A stretch of 39,357 nucleotides of DNA from JBBDJG01 sp040880005 (lineage in GTDB: Bacteria > Actinomycetota > Thermoleophilia > Solirubrobacterales > JBBDJG01), in NCBI GenBank assembly GCA_040880005.1, contig JBBDJG010000008.1, forward strand, positions 1 to 39,357. The letters run 5' to 3'. Below, one piece after another: positions 7,126 through 16,144 of the stretch. Every line of letters starts with the position of its first letter. Position 1 is the stretch's first letter. The position numbers and the translations under genes were made by a program. The notes beneath the pieces were generated by a model, which saw nothing but the letters and a program-made list of their open reading frames with translations, did not search any database and had not been told where the DNA came from.

Positions 7126-8661
7126 TTACAGAGGCTGGCGCAACACCGGCCTGCGCGTCGCGCCGACCTCGTCGAGGCGGCGCACGGGCGTCGTGTAAGG
7201 GGCGGACTGCGCGATCGCGGAGTCCTGCTCGGCCTCGGCGAGAATGTCGTCGATCGCGTCAGCGAACGCGTCCAGCGTCTCGGTCGTCTCGGTTTCGGTC
7301 GGCTCGACCATCAGCGCTTCGTGGACGAGCAGCGGGAAGTACACCGTCGGCGGGTGGAAACCGTGGTCGAGCAGCCGCTTCGCGATGTCGAGCGTGCTGA
7401 CGCCGAGCTTCTTCTTGGCGGGCGCGCCGGAGAGCACGAACTCGTGCTTGCAGGTGCGGTCGAAGGCGACCGGCAGGAAGCTGCCCGCCCTTCCCCGTTT
7501 CAAGCGCGCGAGCAGATAGTTCGCGTTGAGCACGGCGGTCTCCGAGGCCTCCTTGAGGCCGTCGCCGCCGAGGCTCAGTATGTACGCGTAAGAGCGCACG
7601 AACACGCCGAAGTTGCCCTGGAATCCACGCAGCCGGCCGATCGACCTGGGGCGGTCGTGGTCGAGGTCGTAGGCCGGCTCGCCACCGTTGACCGGGGCGC
7701 GCCGCACGACCTGGGGCCGCGGCAGGAACGGCTCGATCCGATCCGAGACGGCGATCGGGCCGGCGCCCGGGCCTCCTCCACCGTGCGGCTGCGAGAACGA
7801 CTTGTGCAGGTTGACGTGGACGATGTCGAAGCCCATGTCGCCCGGCCGCGAGATTCCCATCACCGCGTTGAGATTGGCCCCGTCGTAGTACAAAGTCGCG
7901 CCGGTGCCGTGGACCAACTCGGCGATCTGCTCGATGTTCTCGTCGAACAGGCCGAGCGTGTTCGGGTTCGTCAGCATCAGGCAGGCAACGTCGGAGTCGG
8001 CCTTGGCGCGCAGGTCCTCGATGTCGATGCCGCCCCGCCCGTCCGTGGCCACCTTGACTGCCTCGTAGCCCGCCATCGTGACCGTCGCGGGATTGGTGCC
8101 GTGGGCCGTGTCGGGGGTGAGGACCTTGTGCCGGCGCTCGCCACGATCCGCGTGGTAGGCGCGCGTCAGCAGAAGCCCGGCCAGCTCACCGTGAGCGCCG
8201 GCCGACGGCTGCAGGCTCACGTGCGGAAGTCCGCAGATCGCGCCAAGGGCCTGCTGCAGGAGCCACATCAACTCGAGCGCCCCCTGCGCGCGCTGGGGTG
8301 CCTGAAGGGGGTGCAACCGCGCGTGGCCCGCAAACGCCGCGACGCGCTCGTTGACCTTGGGGTTGTGCTTCATCGTGCACGAGCCGAGCGGGTAGAAGCC
8401 GGTGTCGAGGTCGAAGTTGCGACGCGAGACGCGGTTGTAGTGGCGCACGATCTCCGGCTCGGAGATCTCCGGCAGCACCGGCGGCCGCGAGCGCAGCAGG
8501 TTGCTTGGAATCAACTCGTCGAGCGCAACGTCGGGCACGTCGAGCGCGGGAAGCTGCGCGGCGCGGCGGCCGGGCCTCGAACGCTCGAAGATGGTCACCA
8601 CGCGGTCGCGCTGCATCGGAGTCTCGTGTGCGGCCGAGGTGGGCGGGCGGGCGGCGCTCAC
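7126..8661 (-). CDS. gcvPB: Glycine dehydrogenase (decarboxylating) subunit 2
   Basis: 511 residues. It is the C-terminal half of the split P-protein, carrying the PLP lysine in HVNLHKSFSQPHGGGGPG (Lys287), after the GSCTMKHNPK and TAHGTNPA segments that line the cofactor site. With subunit 1 it decarboxylates glycine and passes aminomethyl to the H-protein lipoyl arm. The GTG at 8661 shares a GTGA overlap with the gcvPA stop. An ATG at 8616 would give a shorter protein and cannot be excluded. It is last in gcvT-H-PA-PB. Confidence 0.95.
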   Translation of the reverse strand: MSAARPPTSAAHETPMQRDRVVTIFERSRPGRRAAQLPALDVPDVALDELIPSNLLRSRPPVLPEISEPEIVRHYNRVSRRNFDLDTGFYPLGSCTMKHNPKVNERVAAFAGHARLHPLQAPQRAQGALELMWLLQQALGAICGLPHVSLQPSAGAHGELAGLLLTRAYHADRGERRHKVLTPDTAHGTNPATVTMAGYEAVKVATDGRGGIDIEDLRAKADSDVACLMLTNPNTLGLFDENIEQIAELVHGTGATLYYDGANLNAVMGISRPGDMGFDIVHVNLHKSFSQPHGGGGPGAGPIAVSDRIEPFLPRPQVVRRAPVNGGEPAYDLDHDRPRSIGRLRGFQGNFGVFVRSYAYILSLGGDGLKEASETAVLNANYLLARLKRGRAGSFLPVAFDRTCKHEFVLSGAPAKKKLGVSTLDIAKRLLDHGFHPPTVYFPLLVHEALMVEPTETETTETLDAFADAIDDILAEAEQDSAIAQSAPYTTPVRRLDEVGATRRPVLRQPL

Positions 8662-10040
8662 GTGCTCACCGCCGCGCTCTCGGGCTCCGCTGTCCTGACG
8701 AGCGCATCGGCGAGTGCGTCCGCGAGGCGGTCGATGTCGGCGCGCGAGCGCCGCTCGGTGATCGCCACCAGCAAACCGTCTGCGAGCTCCCCATAATCGT
8801 GCCCCAGCGCGTAGCCGGCGGCAATCCCCCGCATGGCGCAGTGATCGAGCACGCGATCGACAGGCGCGCTCAGTCGAAGCGCAAACTCGCGCACCACGGG
8901 CTCGGAGTGCAGCAGCTCGACTCCCTCGATCTGGGTCAGGCGCTTGCGCGCGTACGCGGTCCGCTTGGCCATCAGCTCGCCGATCTCCACGATTCCCTGC
9001 CTGCCAAGCCACGCCAGGTAGATCGTGCCGGCGGTGGCGTTGAGCGCCTGGCTGGTGCAGATGTTGGAGGTCGCCTTCTCGCGGCGAATGTGCTGCTCCC
9101 GCGTCTGGAGGGTGAGCACGAAGCCACGCCGGCCATCGGCGTCAAGGGCCTCGCCGGCGATGCGGCCCGGCATGCGGCGCACGTACTCCTCACGAGCCGC
9201 GAAGAATCCGAACGACGGCCCACCGAAATCGAGGCGGTTGCCGAGCATCTGCCCTTCGCCCAGAGCGATGTCGGCGCCGAACTCCCCGGGAGGGCGCAAC
9301 ACACCCAGCGTGAGCGCATCCACCGAGGTGACGAGCAGCGCCCCGGTCGCCTTCGCGATCGGAGCCAGCCGCTCGAGGTCCTCGACCGCGCCCAGGAAGT
9401 TGGGCTGCTGCAGGATCACGGCGGCGGTGTCGGAATCGACGGCCGCCGCGAGCGCGTCGGCGTCGGTCGCCCCACCCGCGAGCGGCACCTCGACCACCTC
9501 GCAGCCAAAGCCGACCGCGTAGGTGGCGAGAGTCTCTCGACTGTGCGGGTGCACGGCGCGCGACACGACGATCCGCGAGCGCCCGGTGTGCTGCTTGGCC
9601 AGATAGGCCGCCGCGGCGACCGACGACGGTCCCTCGTAGAGCGACGCGTTTGCGACCGGCAGGCCGGTCAACTCCGAGATCATCGTTTGGAACTCGAACA
9701 TGACCTGAAGCGTGCCCTGCGAGACCTCGGGTTGGTAGGGCGTATAGGGCGTGAGGAACTCCGAGCGCTGCGTGATCGAGTCGACGATCGCGGGAACGTA
9801 GTGGTCGTACATGCCGGCACCCAGGAAGCACGACTCGCGCTCTGCATCGACGTTGCGCCGTGCAAGCTCCGCCAGCTCGTCGTGAACCTGTTCCTCCGGC
9901 AGCCCGTCACGCAGCTCGAGCGGCCGCTTCAATCGCAGGTTCGGCGGGATGTCGGCGAACAGCTCCTCGATCGAGCGCGCGCCGACCGCCGCGAGCATCT
10001 GCTCACGATCGTCATCGGTTGCGGAGGTGAAGCGGGTCAC
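8658..10040 (-). CDS. gcvPA: Glycine dehydrogenase (decarboxylating) subunit 1
   Basis: 460 residues, usual for the N-terminal half of the two-subunit P-protein. It shows FLGAGMYDHYVPAIVD, TPYQPEVSQGTLQ and ATSNICTSQALNA, all conserved in this family. It heterodimerises with GcvPB in the cytoplasm. The GTG at 10040 gives the expected N-terminus (MTRFTSATDDDREQML) and lies 11 nt after the gcvH stop. The ribosome site is weak, so coupling to gcvH is likely. Confidence 0.95.
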   Translation of the reverse strand: MTRFTSATDDDREQMLAAVGARSIEELFADIPPNLRLKRPLELRDGLPEEQVHDELAELARRNVDAERESCFLGAGMYDHYVPAIVDSITQRSEFLTPYTPYQPEVSQGTLQVMFEFQTMISELTGLPVANASLYEGPSSVAAAAYLAKQHTGRSRIVVSRAVHPHSRETLATYAVGFGCEVVEVPLAGGATDADALAAAVDSDTAAVILQQPNFLGAVEDLERLAPIAKATGALLVTSVDALTLGVLRPPGEFGADIALGEGQMLGNRLDFGGPSFGFFAAREEYVRRMPGRIAGEALDADGRRGFVLTLQTREQHIRREKATSNICTSQALNATAGTIYLAWLGRQGIVEIGELMAKRTAYARKRLTQIEGVELLHSEPVVREFALRLSAPVDRVLDHCAMRGIAAGYALGHDYGELADGLLVAITERRSRADIDRLADALADALVRTAEPESAAVST

Positions 10041-10051
10041 GGAGTCCGTGC

Positions 10052-10453
10052 TCAGTCGCCGGCGGCGGCCTTGAGCTGCGCCCGGTAGTCGGCGGCGCTC
10101 AACAGCCCTTCTTGCTCAGGCGGATCGGAGAGTCTGACCTTCACCAGCCAGCCGCCGTCGTAGGGGTCCTCGTTGATCAGCTCGGGGGTCTCGGAGACGC
10201 CCTCGTTGACCTCGATGATCTCACCCGATAACGGCGCGATCACGTCTGAGACGGCCTTGACCGACTCGACCTCGGCGTAGGACTGCCCTCCGCTCACGGT
10301 CTTGCCGGTGTCGGGCGGATCGAAGAACACGACCTCGCCGAGCGCGTCCTGCGCGTACCAGGTGATGCCGAAGGTTGCCACGTCGCCTTCGATCCGGGCC
10401 CAGTCGTGCTCGGCGTGGTAGCGCAGGTCCTCGGGGTAGCTCTCTTCAGCCAA
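10052..10453 (-). CDS. gcvH: Glycine cleavage system H protein
   Basis: 133 residues. The lipoyl-lysine is Lys66 in EVESVKAVSDV, and the HDWARIEGD N-terminus and NEDPYDGGWLVKV C-terminus are those of the H protein, which shuttles the aminomethyl group between P, T and L proteins. The start is TTG at 10453, directly after the gcvT stop and preceded by AAAGGACGG at good spacing; no ATG or GTG would keep the conserved N-terminus. No L protein or lipoate synthase is in the window. Confidence 0.95.
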   Translation of the reverse strand: MAEESYPEDLRYHAEHDWARIEGDVATFGITWYAQDALGEVVFFDPPDTGKTVSGGQSYAEVESVKAVSDVIAPLSGEIIEVNEGVSETPELINEDPYDGGWLVKVRLSDPPEQEGLLSAADYRAQLKAAAGD

Positions 10454-11551
10454 CTATCTGCCGTCCTTTCGATGGAGAGGCTTCGACGCGGTCACGGCCG
10501 GCCTCTGCTTTCCGCGCACGTCAACTTTGATCCCGGTTCCCGGTTCTGCCAGATCAGAGCGCACGTAGGCCATGCCGATGCCGATGTCCAGACTCGGCGA
10601 CAGGGTACCGCTAGTCACCGTTCCAACCGCTTCGTCCCCGACCAGCACCGGGCAGCCGGCCCTCGGTATGCCCGGGCCGGTGAACGTGAACGGAATCAGG
10701 CGCTCGGCCGTACCTTCCCGTTGCTGGTCGCGCAGCCGCTCGACCCCAACAAACTCCTCGTCGAGCGCGCAGGCCCAGCCCAAACCTGCCTCGATCGGTG
10801 TGCGCTCGACCGACAGCTCGTTGCCGTAGAGCGGGTAACAGGCCTCCAGGCGCAGCGTGTCGCGCGCGCCGAGGCCGGCCGGGGTCACACCGCGGCCGAT
10901 CAGCTCACGCCAGATGGCGACCCCTCCCTGCGGATCGGTGAGCAGCTCGACGCCGTCCTCGCCCGTGTAGCCGGTACGGCAAACGAGCGTCCTGACTCCT
11001 GCGACCGCCACCGTACGGTGGCCGAAGCGCTCCGGCACGTCACCGTCGGCGAGCAGCGGCTGCAGCTTCGCCACCGTCTGCGGTCCCTGCAGCGCCAGCA
11101 TCGCGTAGTCGGCGCAGCGATCGACGACCTCGACGCCCTCCCATTCGCGCGCCTGCTGTTCGATCCAGGCGAAGTCGGACTCGACGTTGGAGGCGTTGAC
11201 CACAGTCAGGAAGCGTTCGTCGCCGAGTCTGTAGGTGAACAGGTCGTCGAGAATCCCCCCGTCCTCTCGGCACAGCAAGGAGTACTGCGATCCGCCCGGC
11301 GACACCTTGCCGATGTCGTTGGTCAGCAGGTGGCGCAAGAACTCCATCGCGCGCGGGCCACGCGTTTCGATCTCCCCCATATGAGAGACGTCGAACAATC
11401 CGGCCGAGCCGCGAACCGCCAAGTGCTCGGCGCGCACGCCCTCGTACTGCACGGGCATCTCCCAGCCGGCGAAGGGAACGAGCCGTCCGCCGGCTTCGAT
11501 GTGGCACTCGTGAAGGGGAGTTCGCTTGAGCGTTTCGGCAGCGACCGTCAC
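10454..11551 (-). CDS. gcvT: Glycine cleavage system T protein (aminomethyltransferase)
   Basis: 365 residues. It has RTPLHECHIEAGGRLVPFAGWEMP at the start, GLFDVSHMGEIE and YTGEDGVELL, the GcvT folate-binding pattern. It releases ammonia and forms methylene-tetrahydrofolate from the H-protein intermediate. The GTG at 11551 is 6 nt after a TAGGGT -10, so the operon transcript may be leaderless. It is the first gene of the gcv operon, 87 bp downstream of ftsZ on the same strand. Confidence 0.95.
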   Translation of the reverse strand: MTVAAETLKRTPLHECHIEAGGRLVPFAGWEMPVQYEGVRAEHLAVRGSAGLFDVSHMGEIETRGPRAMEFLRHLLTNDIGKVSPGGSQYSLLCREDGGILDDLFTYRLGDERFLTVVNASNVESDFAWIEQQAREWEGVEVVDRCADYAMLALQGPQTVAKLQPLLADGDVPERFGHRTVAVAGVRTLVCRTGYTGEDGVELLTDPQGGVAIWRELIGRGVTPAGLGARDTLRLEACYPLYGNELSVERTPIEAGLGWACALDEEFVGVERLRDQQREGTAERLIPFTFTGPGIPRAGCPVLVGDEAVGTVTSGTLSPSLDIGIGMAYVRSDLAEPGTGIKVDVRGKQRPAVTASKPLHRKDGR

Positions 11552-11557
11552 GCCTCG

Positions 11558-11563
11558 ACCCTA
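11558..11563 (-). promoter_or_regulatory. Leaderless -10 of the gcv operon (TAGGGT)
   Basis: TAGGGT on the minus strand, 6 nt before the gcvT GTG. No glycine riboswitch-like structure fits in the 87-bp gap. Confidence 0.5.
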
Positions 11564-11600
11564 GCAAGCCGCGCCAGCCCGTCCCGTCAGAGCTCCCGAT

Positions 11601-11628
11601 CGCGCAAGCGGCGAAGCCGCGTAGCGCG
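11601..11628 (-). terminator. GC hairpin after ftsZ (possible terminator without U-run)
   Basis: CGCGC (11601-11605) pairs with GCGCG (11624-11628), and GCGGC (11608-11612) with GCCGC (11616-11620) around a GAA loop. It lies just downstream of the ftsZ stop and upstream of the gcv promoter. No T-run follows, so it may only attenuate readthrough. Confidence 0.35.
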
Positions 11629-11638
11629 ACTCGGAACT

Positions 11639-12715
11639 TCAGTCATCTTTCAAAAACTCCGGGATGTCGATCTCGTCGTCGGGGATCTCCAGCTCGCGGC
11701 GCGAGGCATCGCCCCGCACGACGTCGCGTCGGCGGCCGGAGGTGAACGCCTTGCCCGGGACGCGCCGGATTCCACTGTCGAAGCCGGTCGCTATCACCGT
11801 GACGCGCACCTCATCGGAAAGAGCGTCGTCGATCACCGATCCGAAGATGATGTTGGCGGTCTTGTCGGCCGCCGAGGTGACGATCTCGGCCGCCTCGTTG
11901 ACCTCGAACAGACCAAGGTCGCGACCCCCGGTGATGTTGAGCAGGATTCCCGTCGCACCGTCGACCGACTCCTCCAGCAAGGGCGAGGAGACCGCCGCCT
12001 TGGCTGCTTCGGCAGCGCGGTTCTCGCCGCCCGCGGCACCGATGCCCATCAGCGCCGAGCCGGCATCGCGCATGATCGTGCGAACGTCGGCGAAGTCGAG
12101 GTTGATCAAACCGGGAACCGTGATCAGATCGGTGATCCCCTGCACGCCCTGCTTGAGCACGTTGTCGGCCTCGCGAAACGCATCGAGAATCGATGTCCGG
12201 CGTTCGACGGTCGACAGCAGACGCTCGTTGGGGATTACGATCAGCGTGTCCACGTTCTCGGCCAGCGCACGGATGCCCTGCTCGGCCTGCTCGGCACGCT
12301 TGGCGCCCTCGAACTCGAACGGACGTGTCACGACACCGACGGTCAGTGCGCCGATCTCCTCCTTGGCGATCTCGGCGACCACGGGGGCTCCTCCGGTACC
12401 GGTGCCGCCGCCCTCGCCCGCGGTCACGAACACCATGTCCGCACCCTTGAGCGATTCCTTGATCTCGTCGTGGCTCTCCTCGGCCGCACCGTAACCGATC
12501 TCGGGGTTGGCGCCCGCGCCGAGCCCCTTGGTCAGCTCGCCGCCAACATTCAGTTTGATATCGGCGTCCGTCATCAGCAACGCCTGGTTGTCGGTATTGA
12601 TCGCAATGAACTCGACGCCCTTGAGACCTGCGTCGACCATGCGGTTTACGGCGTTGGTGCCACCGCCGCCGATCCCGACGACCTTGATGACCGCCAGATA
12701 GCTCGAACTCTCCAT
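11639..12715 (-). CDS. ftsZ: Cell division protein FtsZ
   Basis: 358 residues, the tubulin-like GTPase that forms the Z ring. It has the tubulin signature GGGTGTG at 102-108, the N-terminal KVVGIGGGGTNAVNRM nucleotide loop, and the T7-loop segment LINLDFADVRTIM. The C-terminal tail IDIPEFLKDD is the conserved peptide that binds membrane tethers (SepF in actinobacteria, since no ftsA is seen). The linker between core and tail is short (about 35 residues). The start ATG has GGGAGG about 15 nt upstream, rather far. It has its own promoter and leader. Confidence 0.97.
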   Translation of the reverse strand: MESSSYLAVIKVVGIGGGGTNAVNRMVDAGLKGVEFIAINTDNQALLMTDADIKLNVGGELTKGLGAGANPEIGYGAAEESHDEIKESLKGADMVFVTAGEGGGTGTGGAPVVAEIAKEEIGALTVGVVTRPFEFEGAKRAEQAEQGIRALAENVDTLIVIPNERLLSTVERRTSILDAFREADNVLKQGVQGITDLITVPGLINLDFADVRTIMRDAGSALMGIGAAGGENRAAEAAKAAVSSPLLEESVDGATGILLNITGGRDLGLFEVNEAAEIVTSAADKTANIIFGSVIDDALSDEVRVTVIATGFDSGIRRVPGKAFTSGRRRDVVRGDASRRELEIPDDEIDIPEFLKDD

Positions 12716-12957
12716 GACTAGTGCGAGATCCTCCCTGTGTGACTGGAACTCGATCCCGTCATGCTGGCAAGACGGGATCCTGGTTGTCGGCTGTAGCTCA
12801 GCTTCAGCCTTGTTACCTAAAGAACGGATCGAGGCTTGCCACCTACGATCCGTGAGTTCGCCACCTTAGGTGAACTGCCCTGGCGATGTCAATCGGATGG
12901 GCAAGAAACGCTGCAGCGAAGCCTCTAGCTGCGGTCGAGTCTTGATGCACCCTTGGG
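12716..12957 (-). promoter_or_regulatory. ftsZ promoter and structured leader
   Basis: The 242-bp ftsQ-ftsZ gap holds no gene. On the minus strand TTGACA (12892-12887), an 18-nt spacer and TAAGGT (12868-12863) make a near-consensus promoter. The predicted leader is about 140 nt and can form two perfect hairpins: ACGGATCG/CGATCCGT (12824-12831 with 12846-12853) and GATCCCGTC/GACGGGATC (12752-12760 with 12771-12779). The -10 itself sits in a CACCTTAGGTG palindrome (12862-12872), a possible operator. Confidence 0.6.
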
Positions 12958-13815
12958 TCAAGGTTGAGGGTCTGAGGGCGCTACAGGCGGCTCGACGGGG
13001 GCTGCCGGCACTGTGGCGTCCGGGGCCGCCGGGTCAGCCTCCGGGTCCACGCCCGCCTGTTCGGAGTCGGACTCGCCCGCCGGTTGCGCCGATGCCGTTC
13101 CCGCCTCGCCCGCCGCGAACCCGCCCGCCGACGGGCGCTCGGGCAGCCTCACGTCAATCGACGCGGCTCCCGAAGCGCTCGAGTCAGCGAGCACGCGTGT
13201 TGCCGCACGCCATTTCGCAAGTCCGAATTCGGGCGAGCCGAACACGATCGTCGGACCGTCTCGCAAGGCGACCCTGATACCGCTGCTCCCCCAGTACGCA
13301 CGCTCGAGCAACGGTCGCAGCTCCTTCGGGGCCTTGGACAGCAGCGCAACCAGGCCAATGGCGTGCGGATCGGAAAGGCGCTTGAAGTTGGCCACGGTGT
13401 TCACCTTGATCGAAGGCAACTTGGTGCGACCGACTCGCGGCAGCAAGGTGCCGTCCTCGGCGACGGCCACCTTGCGACCGCCGCCGCCCGAGATCACGGC
13501 GGCGGGCCTGTACTCGTGCACCGTGACCTCCAGGCCCGCCGGAAAATCGGCCGACGTCGATATCGAGCGCACGATCGGAAACTCCGAAACGGAGCTCTTC
13601 AAACGCTGACCGTCGACGTGCAACGTGGTCATGTCGAGCGCCGACGCGGTCAGGGCCCGGCGGATCGCGGGCGCGTCGGGTCCCGTGATGCCATTGACCT
13701 CCACGTGCCTCACTTTGACGAGAGCCGAGTCGCGCAGCCACGAGTAGGCGATCCAGCCGAAGAGCACGAGCACCATCACCGTGGCCAGCTTGAACCCGCG
13801 TCGAGCAAGCGTCAC
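12958..13815 (-). CDS. ftsQ: Cell division protein FtsQ/DivIB
   Basis: 285 residues. A short basic N-terminus, one transmembrane helix (about residues 10-27), a POTRA domain (VRHVEVNGITGPDAPAIRRAL) and a beta domain form the usual divisome bridge at the septal membrane. A Pro/Ala/Glu/Asp-rich tail of about 55 residues (from about 230) follows and is probably disordered. The GTG at 13815 overlaps the murB stop as GTGA. Sequence identity in this family is low; topology and dcw position carry the call. Confidence 0.88.
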   Translation of the reverse strand: MTLARRGFKLATVMVLVLFGWIAYSWLRDSALVKVRHVEVNGITGPDAPAIRRALTASALDMTTLHVDGQRLKSSVSEFPIVRSISTSADFPAGLEVTVHEYRPAAVISGGGGRKVAVAEDGTLLPRVGRTKLPSIKVNTVANFKRLSDPHAIGLVALLSKAPKELRPLLERAYWGSSGIRVALRDGPTIVFGSPEFGLAKWRAATRVLADSSASGAASIDVRLPERPSAGGFAAGEAGTASAQPAGESDSEQAGVDPEADPAAPDATVPAAPVEPPVAPSDPQP

Positions 13816-14747
13816 GGACGCTCGCCCCCGCTGAAGTCCGCGTCACCGAGGAGCTGGACCTCCGATTCGAGCTCGACGCCGAAACGCTCTCGAACGCGAC
13901 GGCGACCCTCGGCAATCAGCGCCAGCACGTCCGCGGTCGAAGCCTCGCCGCCCACGTTCTCGATGAAATTCGCGTGCTTGGGGGAGAATCGTGCCCCGCC
14001 GACCCGTAAGCCTGCACAGTCGGCCTGCTCGAGCAGCTCACCGGCGCTGCGATCGCCCGCCCGCTCGTCTTCCGGGTTCTTGAACGTCGATCCGAAGGTC
14101 TTGATCCCGGCCGGCTGAGCGGCGCGACGCTTGGCCCGCATCTCCTTCAGTGTGTGCTTGATCGACTGCACGTCACTGCGCTCGAGCGCAAAAGACGCCC
14201 GCGCGGCCACCTCACCCGATGCGATGTTCGAGCTGCGATAGGCAAAGTCGAGCTGATCCGCTGTTCGACGGTCGGTGCCGGTGGAGCTGACGACGTCAAC
14301 CCACTCCAAGACCCGCGCCAGCTCTCCTCCGTAGGCGTTCGCGTTCATCCGCACCGCCCCACCCACCGTGCCGGGAATGTTGACGCCGAACTCGAGCCCC
14401 GAGAGCCCGAGGTCCGCCGTGCGCGCGGCCACCCGCGGCAGGCGAGCACCGCCGCCGCAGATCACCCGGGTGGGCTCCTCACGATCGCGGCTCATCTTTG
14501 CGAGCTGTCCGTCCAGTTTGACCACGACTCCACGAAAACCTGCGTCTGCCACAAGCAGGTTCGACCCCGAGCCGACCGTTCCTACCTCGAGGTCGGCCGA
14601 GGCCGCCCAGGCAAGCACCTGCTCGAGCTGTGCGAGCGTCTCCACTCGCGCGAAGTACTCGGCATTGCCACCGGTACGGATCGTCGTGAGCCGCGCCAGT
14701 GGGTAGTCGCGCTCGACGCCGCCGGGAACCGATGCGGGCTGGCTCAC
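13812..14747 (-). CDS. murB: UDP-N-acetylenolpyruvoylglucosamine reductase
   Basis: 311 residues. It reduces UDP-GlcNAc-enolpyruvate to UDP-MurNAc using FAD and NADPH. FAD-binding segments TIRTGGNAEYF and VGSGSNLLVAD are present, then GLEFGVNIPGTVGGAVRMNA and GSTFKNP with the catalytic Ser, and the C-terminal KHANFIEN. The GTG at 14747 shares GTGA with the murC stop. A longer reading frame extends upstream inside murC but lacks family character. It lies between murC and ftsQ. Confidence 0.95.
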   Translation of the reverse strand: MSQPASVPGGVERDYPLARLTTIRTGGNAEYFARVETLAQLEQVLAWAASADLEVGTVGSGSNLLVADAGFRGVVVKLDGQLAKMSRDREEPTRVICGGGARLPRVAARTADLGLSGLEFGVNIPGTVGGAVRMNANAYGGELARVLEWVDVVSSTGTDRRTADQLDFAYRSSNIASGEVAARASFALERSDVQSIKHTLKEMRAKRRAAQPAGIKTFGSTFKNPEDERAGDRSAGELLEQADCAGLRVGGARFSPKHANFIENVGGEASTADVLALIAEGRRRVRERFGVELESEVQLLGDADFSGGERP

Positions 14748-16144
14748 GGCCTGGCGCCTCCCACGAGCTGAGCGGCCAGTTCGTTGACGTCGCCCGCACC
14801 GAGCGTCACCACCGTGGTGCCGGGCCGGAGCCGGAGCCGCACCATGTGCTCGGCTTCCGCAAGCGTCGGCAGCCACCACACGGGCCGTCCCGGTGCGGCG
14901 TCGGCAGCCGCGTCCGCAACGAGCTTGCCCGTGACGCCGGCCAGATCGCCCTCGGGCAGCTCGCGCGCCGGATACACGTCGAGCACCACGATCTCATCGG
15001 CAACGGCCAGCGCGCTGCCGAATGCGCGGTGCAGGTACTTGGTGCGTGAGTACAGGTGTGGCTGGAACACCGCTATCAGCCTTTCCGGCCCCAACTCGCG
15101 CGCCGCCTCGAGCGTTGCGCGCACCTCCGTCGGGTGATGAGCGTAGTCATCGAATACCCGCGCTCCATCGGACTCTCCCGCCAGCTCGAAACGCCGCCCT
15201 ACGGGGCGAAACGATTCGAGCGTGCCGGCCGCCCGCGAGAGCGTGCAACCCGCGGCCTCCAGCGCCCCGAGTGCCGCGAGTGCATTCAAGACATTGTGCG
15301 CCCCCACGACCGGGAGCGCGACCCTGGCGACGGACTTGCCGCTCCGCACCAGATCGAAGCTCGTCGAGCCCTGCTGGCGTCGTACGTCCACGGCCCGCAG
15401 ATCGGCGCTTTCGCCGAAACCGAACGTCGTGGTCGAACCGCCAAGCCGCGTTGCCACCCTTTCCCAAGCCACGACATCACCCGTCGCGCGGGCGTGCTGG
15501 GCGAACTCGACAAATGCGGCCTCCAACTCCGGCTCCGACGCGTACGTCGTATGGTGATCCAGCTCGACGTTGGTCACCACGGCGATCCGTGGATCGAGAC
15601 GCAAGAAGGACCGATCGGACTCGTCGGCTTCGACGACCATCCACTGGCCCGTGCCCCACGCCGCGTTTGGCCGCAACTCGCCATCCGCACCGCGCAGGTC
15701 CGCGCCGATCGCGAAGCCGGGATCCATTGCGAGCATCTCCAGGCAATGAGCGATCATCGCCGCGGTCGTGGTCTTGCCGTGCGTGCCCGACACGGCGATC
15801 ACGTCGCGCAACGATGCCGCCTGCGCCAGCAGCTCGGACCGATGGCGAAGCTCGAGGCCCAGCTCGCGCGCGCCTTTCAACTCCTCCAGATCGTCGGCGA
15901 TCGCGCTCGAAACGACCATCTCCGTGCCGGCGACCGCGTGCGCCACGGCATGGTCGGGCTCGACCTCGACACCCTGGCCCGAAAGCATCTCCGTATATAC
16001 GGAGCGCGACCTGTCGCAGCCGCTCACCTCGGCGCCCAGCGAACGCGCGATCAGCGCCAGGCCGCTCATTCCGGCACCGCCGGCGCCCACGAAATGCAAC
16101 CGCCGCCCGATCCATGGCCGCTCGGTGGATCCCGGCGCGCTCAC
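14744..16144 (-). CDS. murC: UDP-N-acetylmuramate--L-alanine ligase
   Basis: 466 residues. The N-terminal Rossmann segment HFVGAGGAGMSGLA binds UDP-MurNAc. The ATP loop is GTHGKTT at 120-126, and the C-terminal domain has FDDYAHHPTEV. It adds the first residue, L-Ala, to the peptide stem in the cytoplasm. The GTG at 16144 overlaps the murG stop (GTGA). Normal length, and no fusion to ddl or murB. Confidence 0.96.
   Translation of the reverse strand: MSAPGSTERPWIGRRLHFVGAGGAGMSGLALIARSLGAEVSGCDRSRSVYTEMLSGQGVEVEPDHAVAHAVAGTEMVVSSAIADDLEELKGARELGLELRHRSELLAQAASLRDVIAVSGTHGKTTTAAMIAHCLEMLAMDPGFAIGADLRGADGELRPNAAWGTGQWMVVEADESDRSFLRLDPRIAVVTNVELDHHTTYASEPELEAAFVEFAQHARATGDVVAWERVATRLGGSTTTFGFGESADLRAVDVRRQQGSTSFDLVRSGKSVARVALPVVGAHNVLNALAALGALEAAGCTLSRAAGTLESFRPVGRRFELAGESDGARVFDDYAHHPTEVRATLEAARELGPERLIAVFQPHLYSRTKYLHRAFGSALAVADEIVVLDVYPARELPEGDLAGVTGKLVADAAADAAPGRPVWWLPTLAEAEHMVRLRLRPGTTVVTLGAGDVNELAAQLVGGARP

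Noticed and set aside
11552..11638. Glycine riboswitch before gcvT
   Set aside because: The gap is only 87 bp, shows no tandem aptamer-like structure, and the -10 box sits 6 nt before the start.
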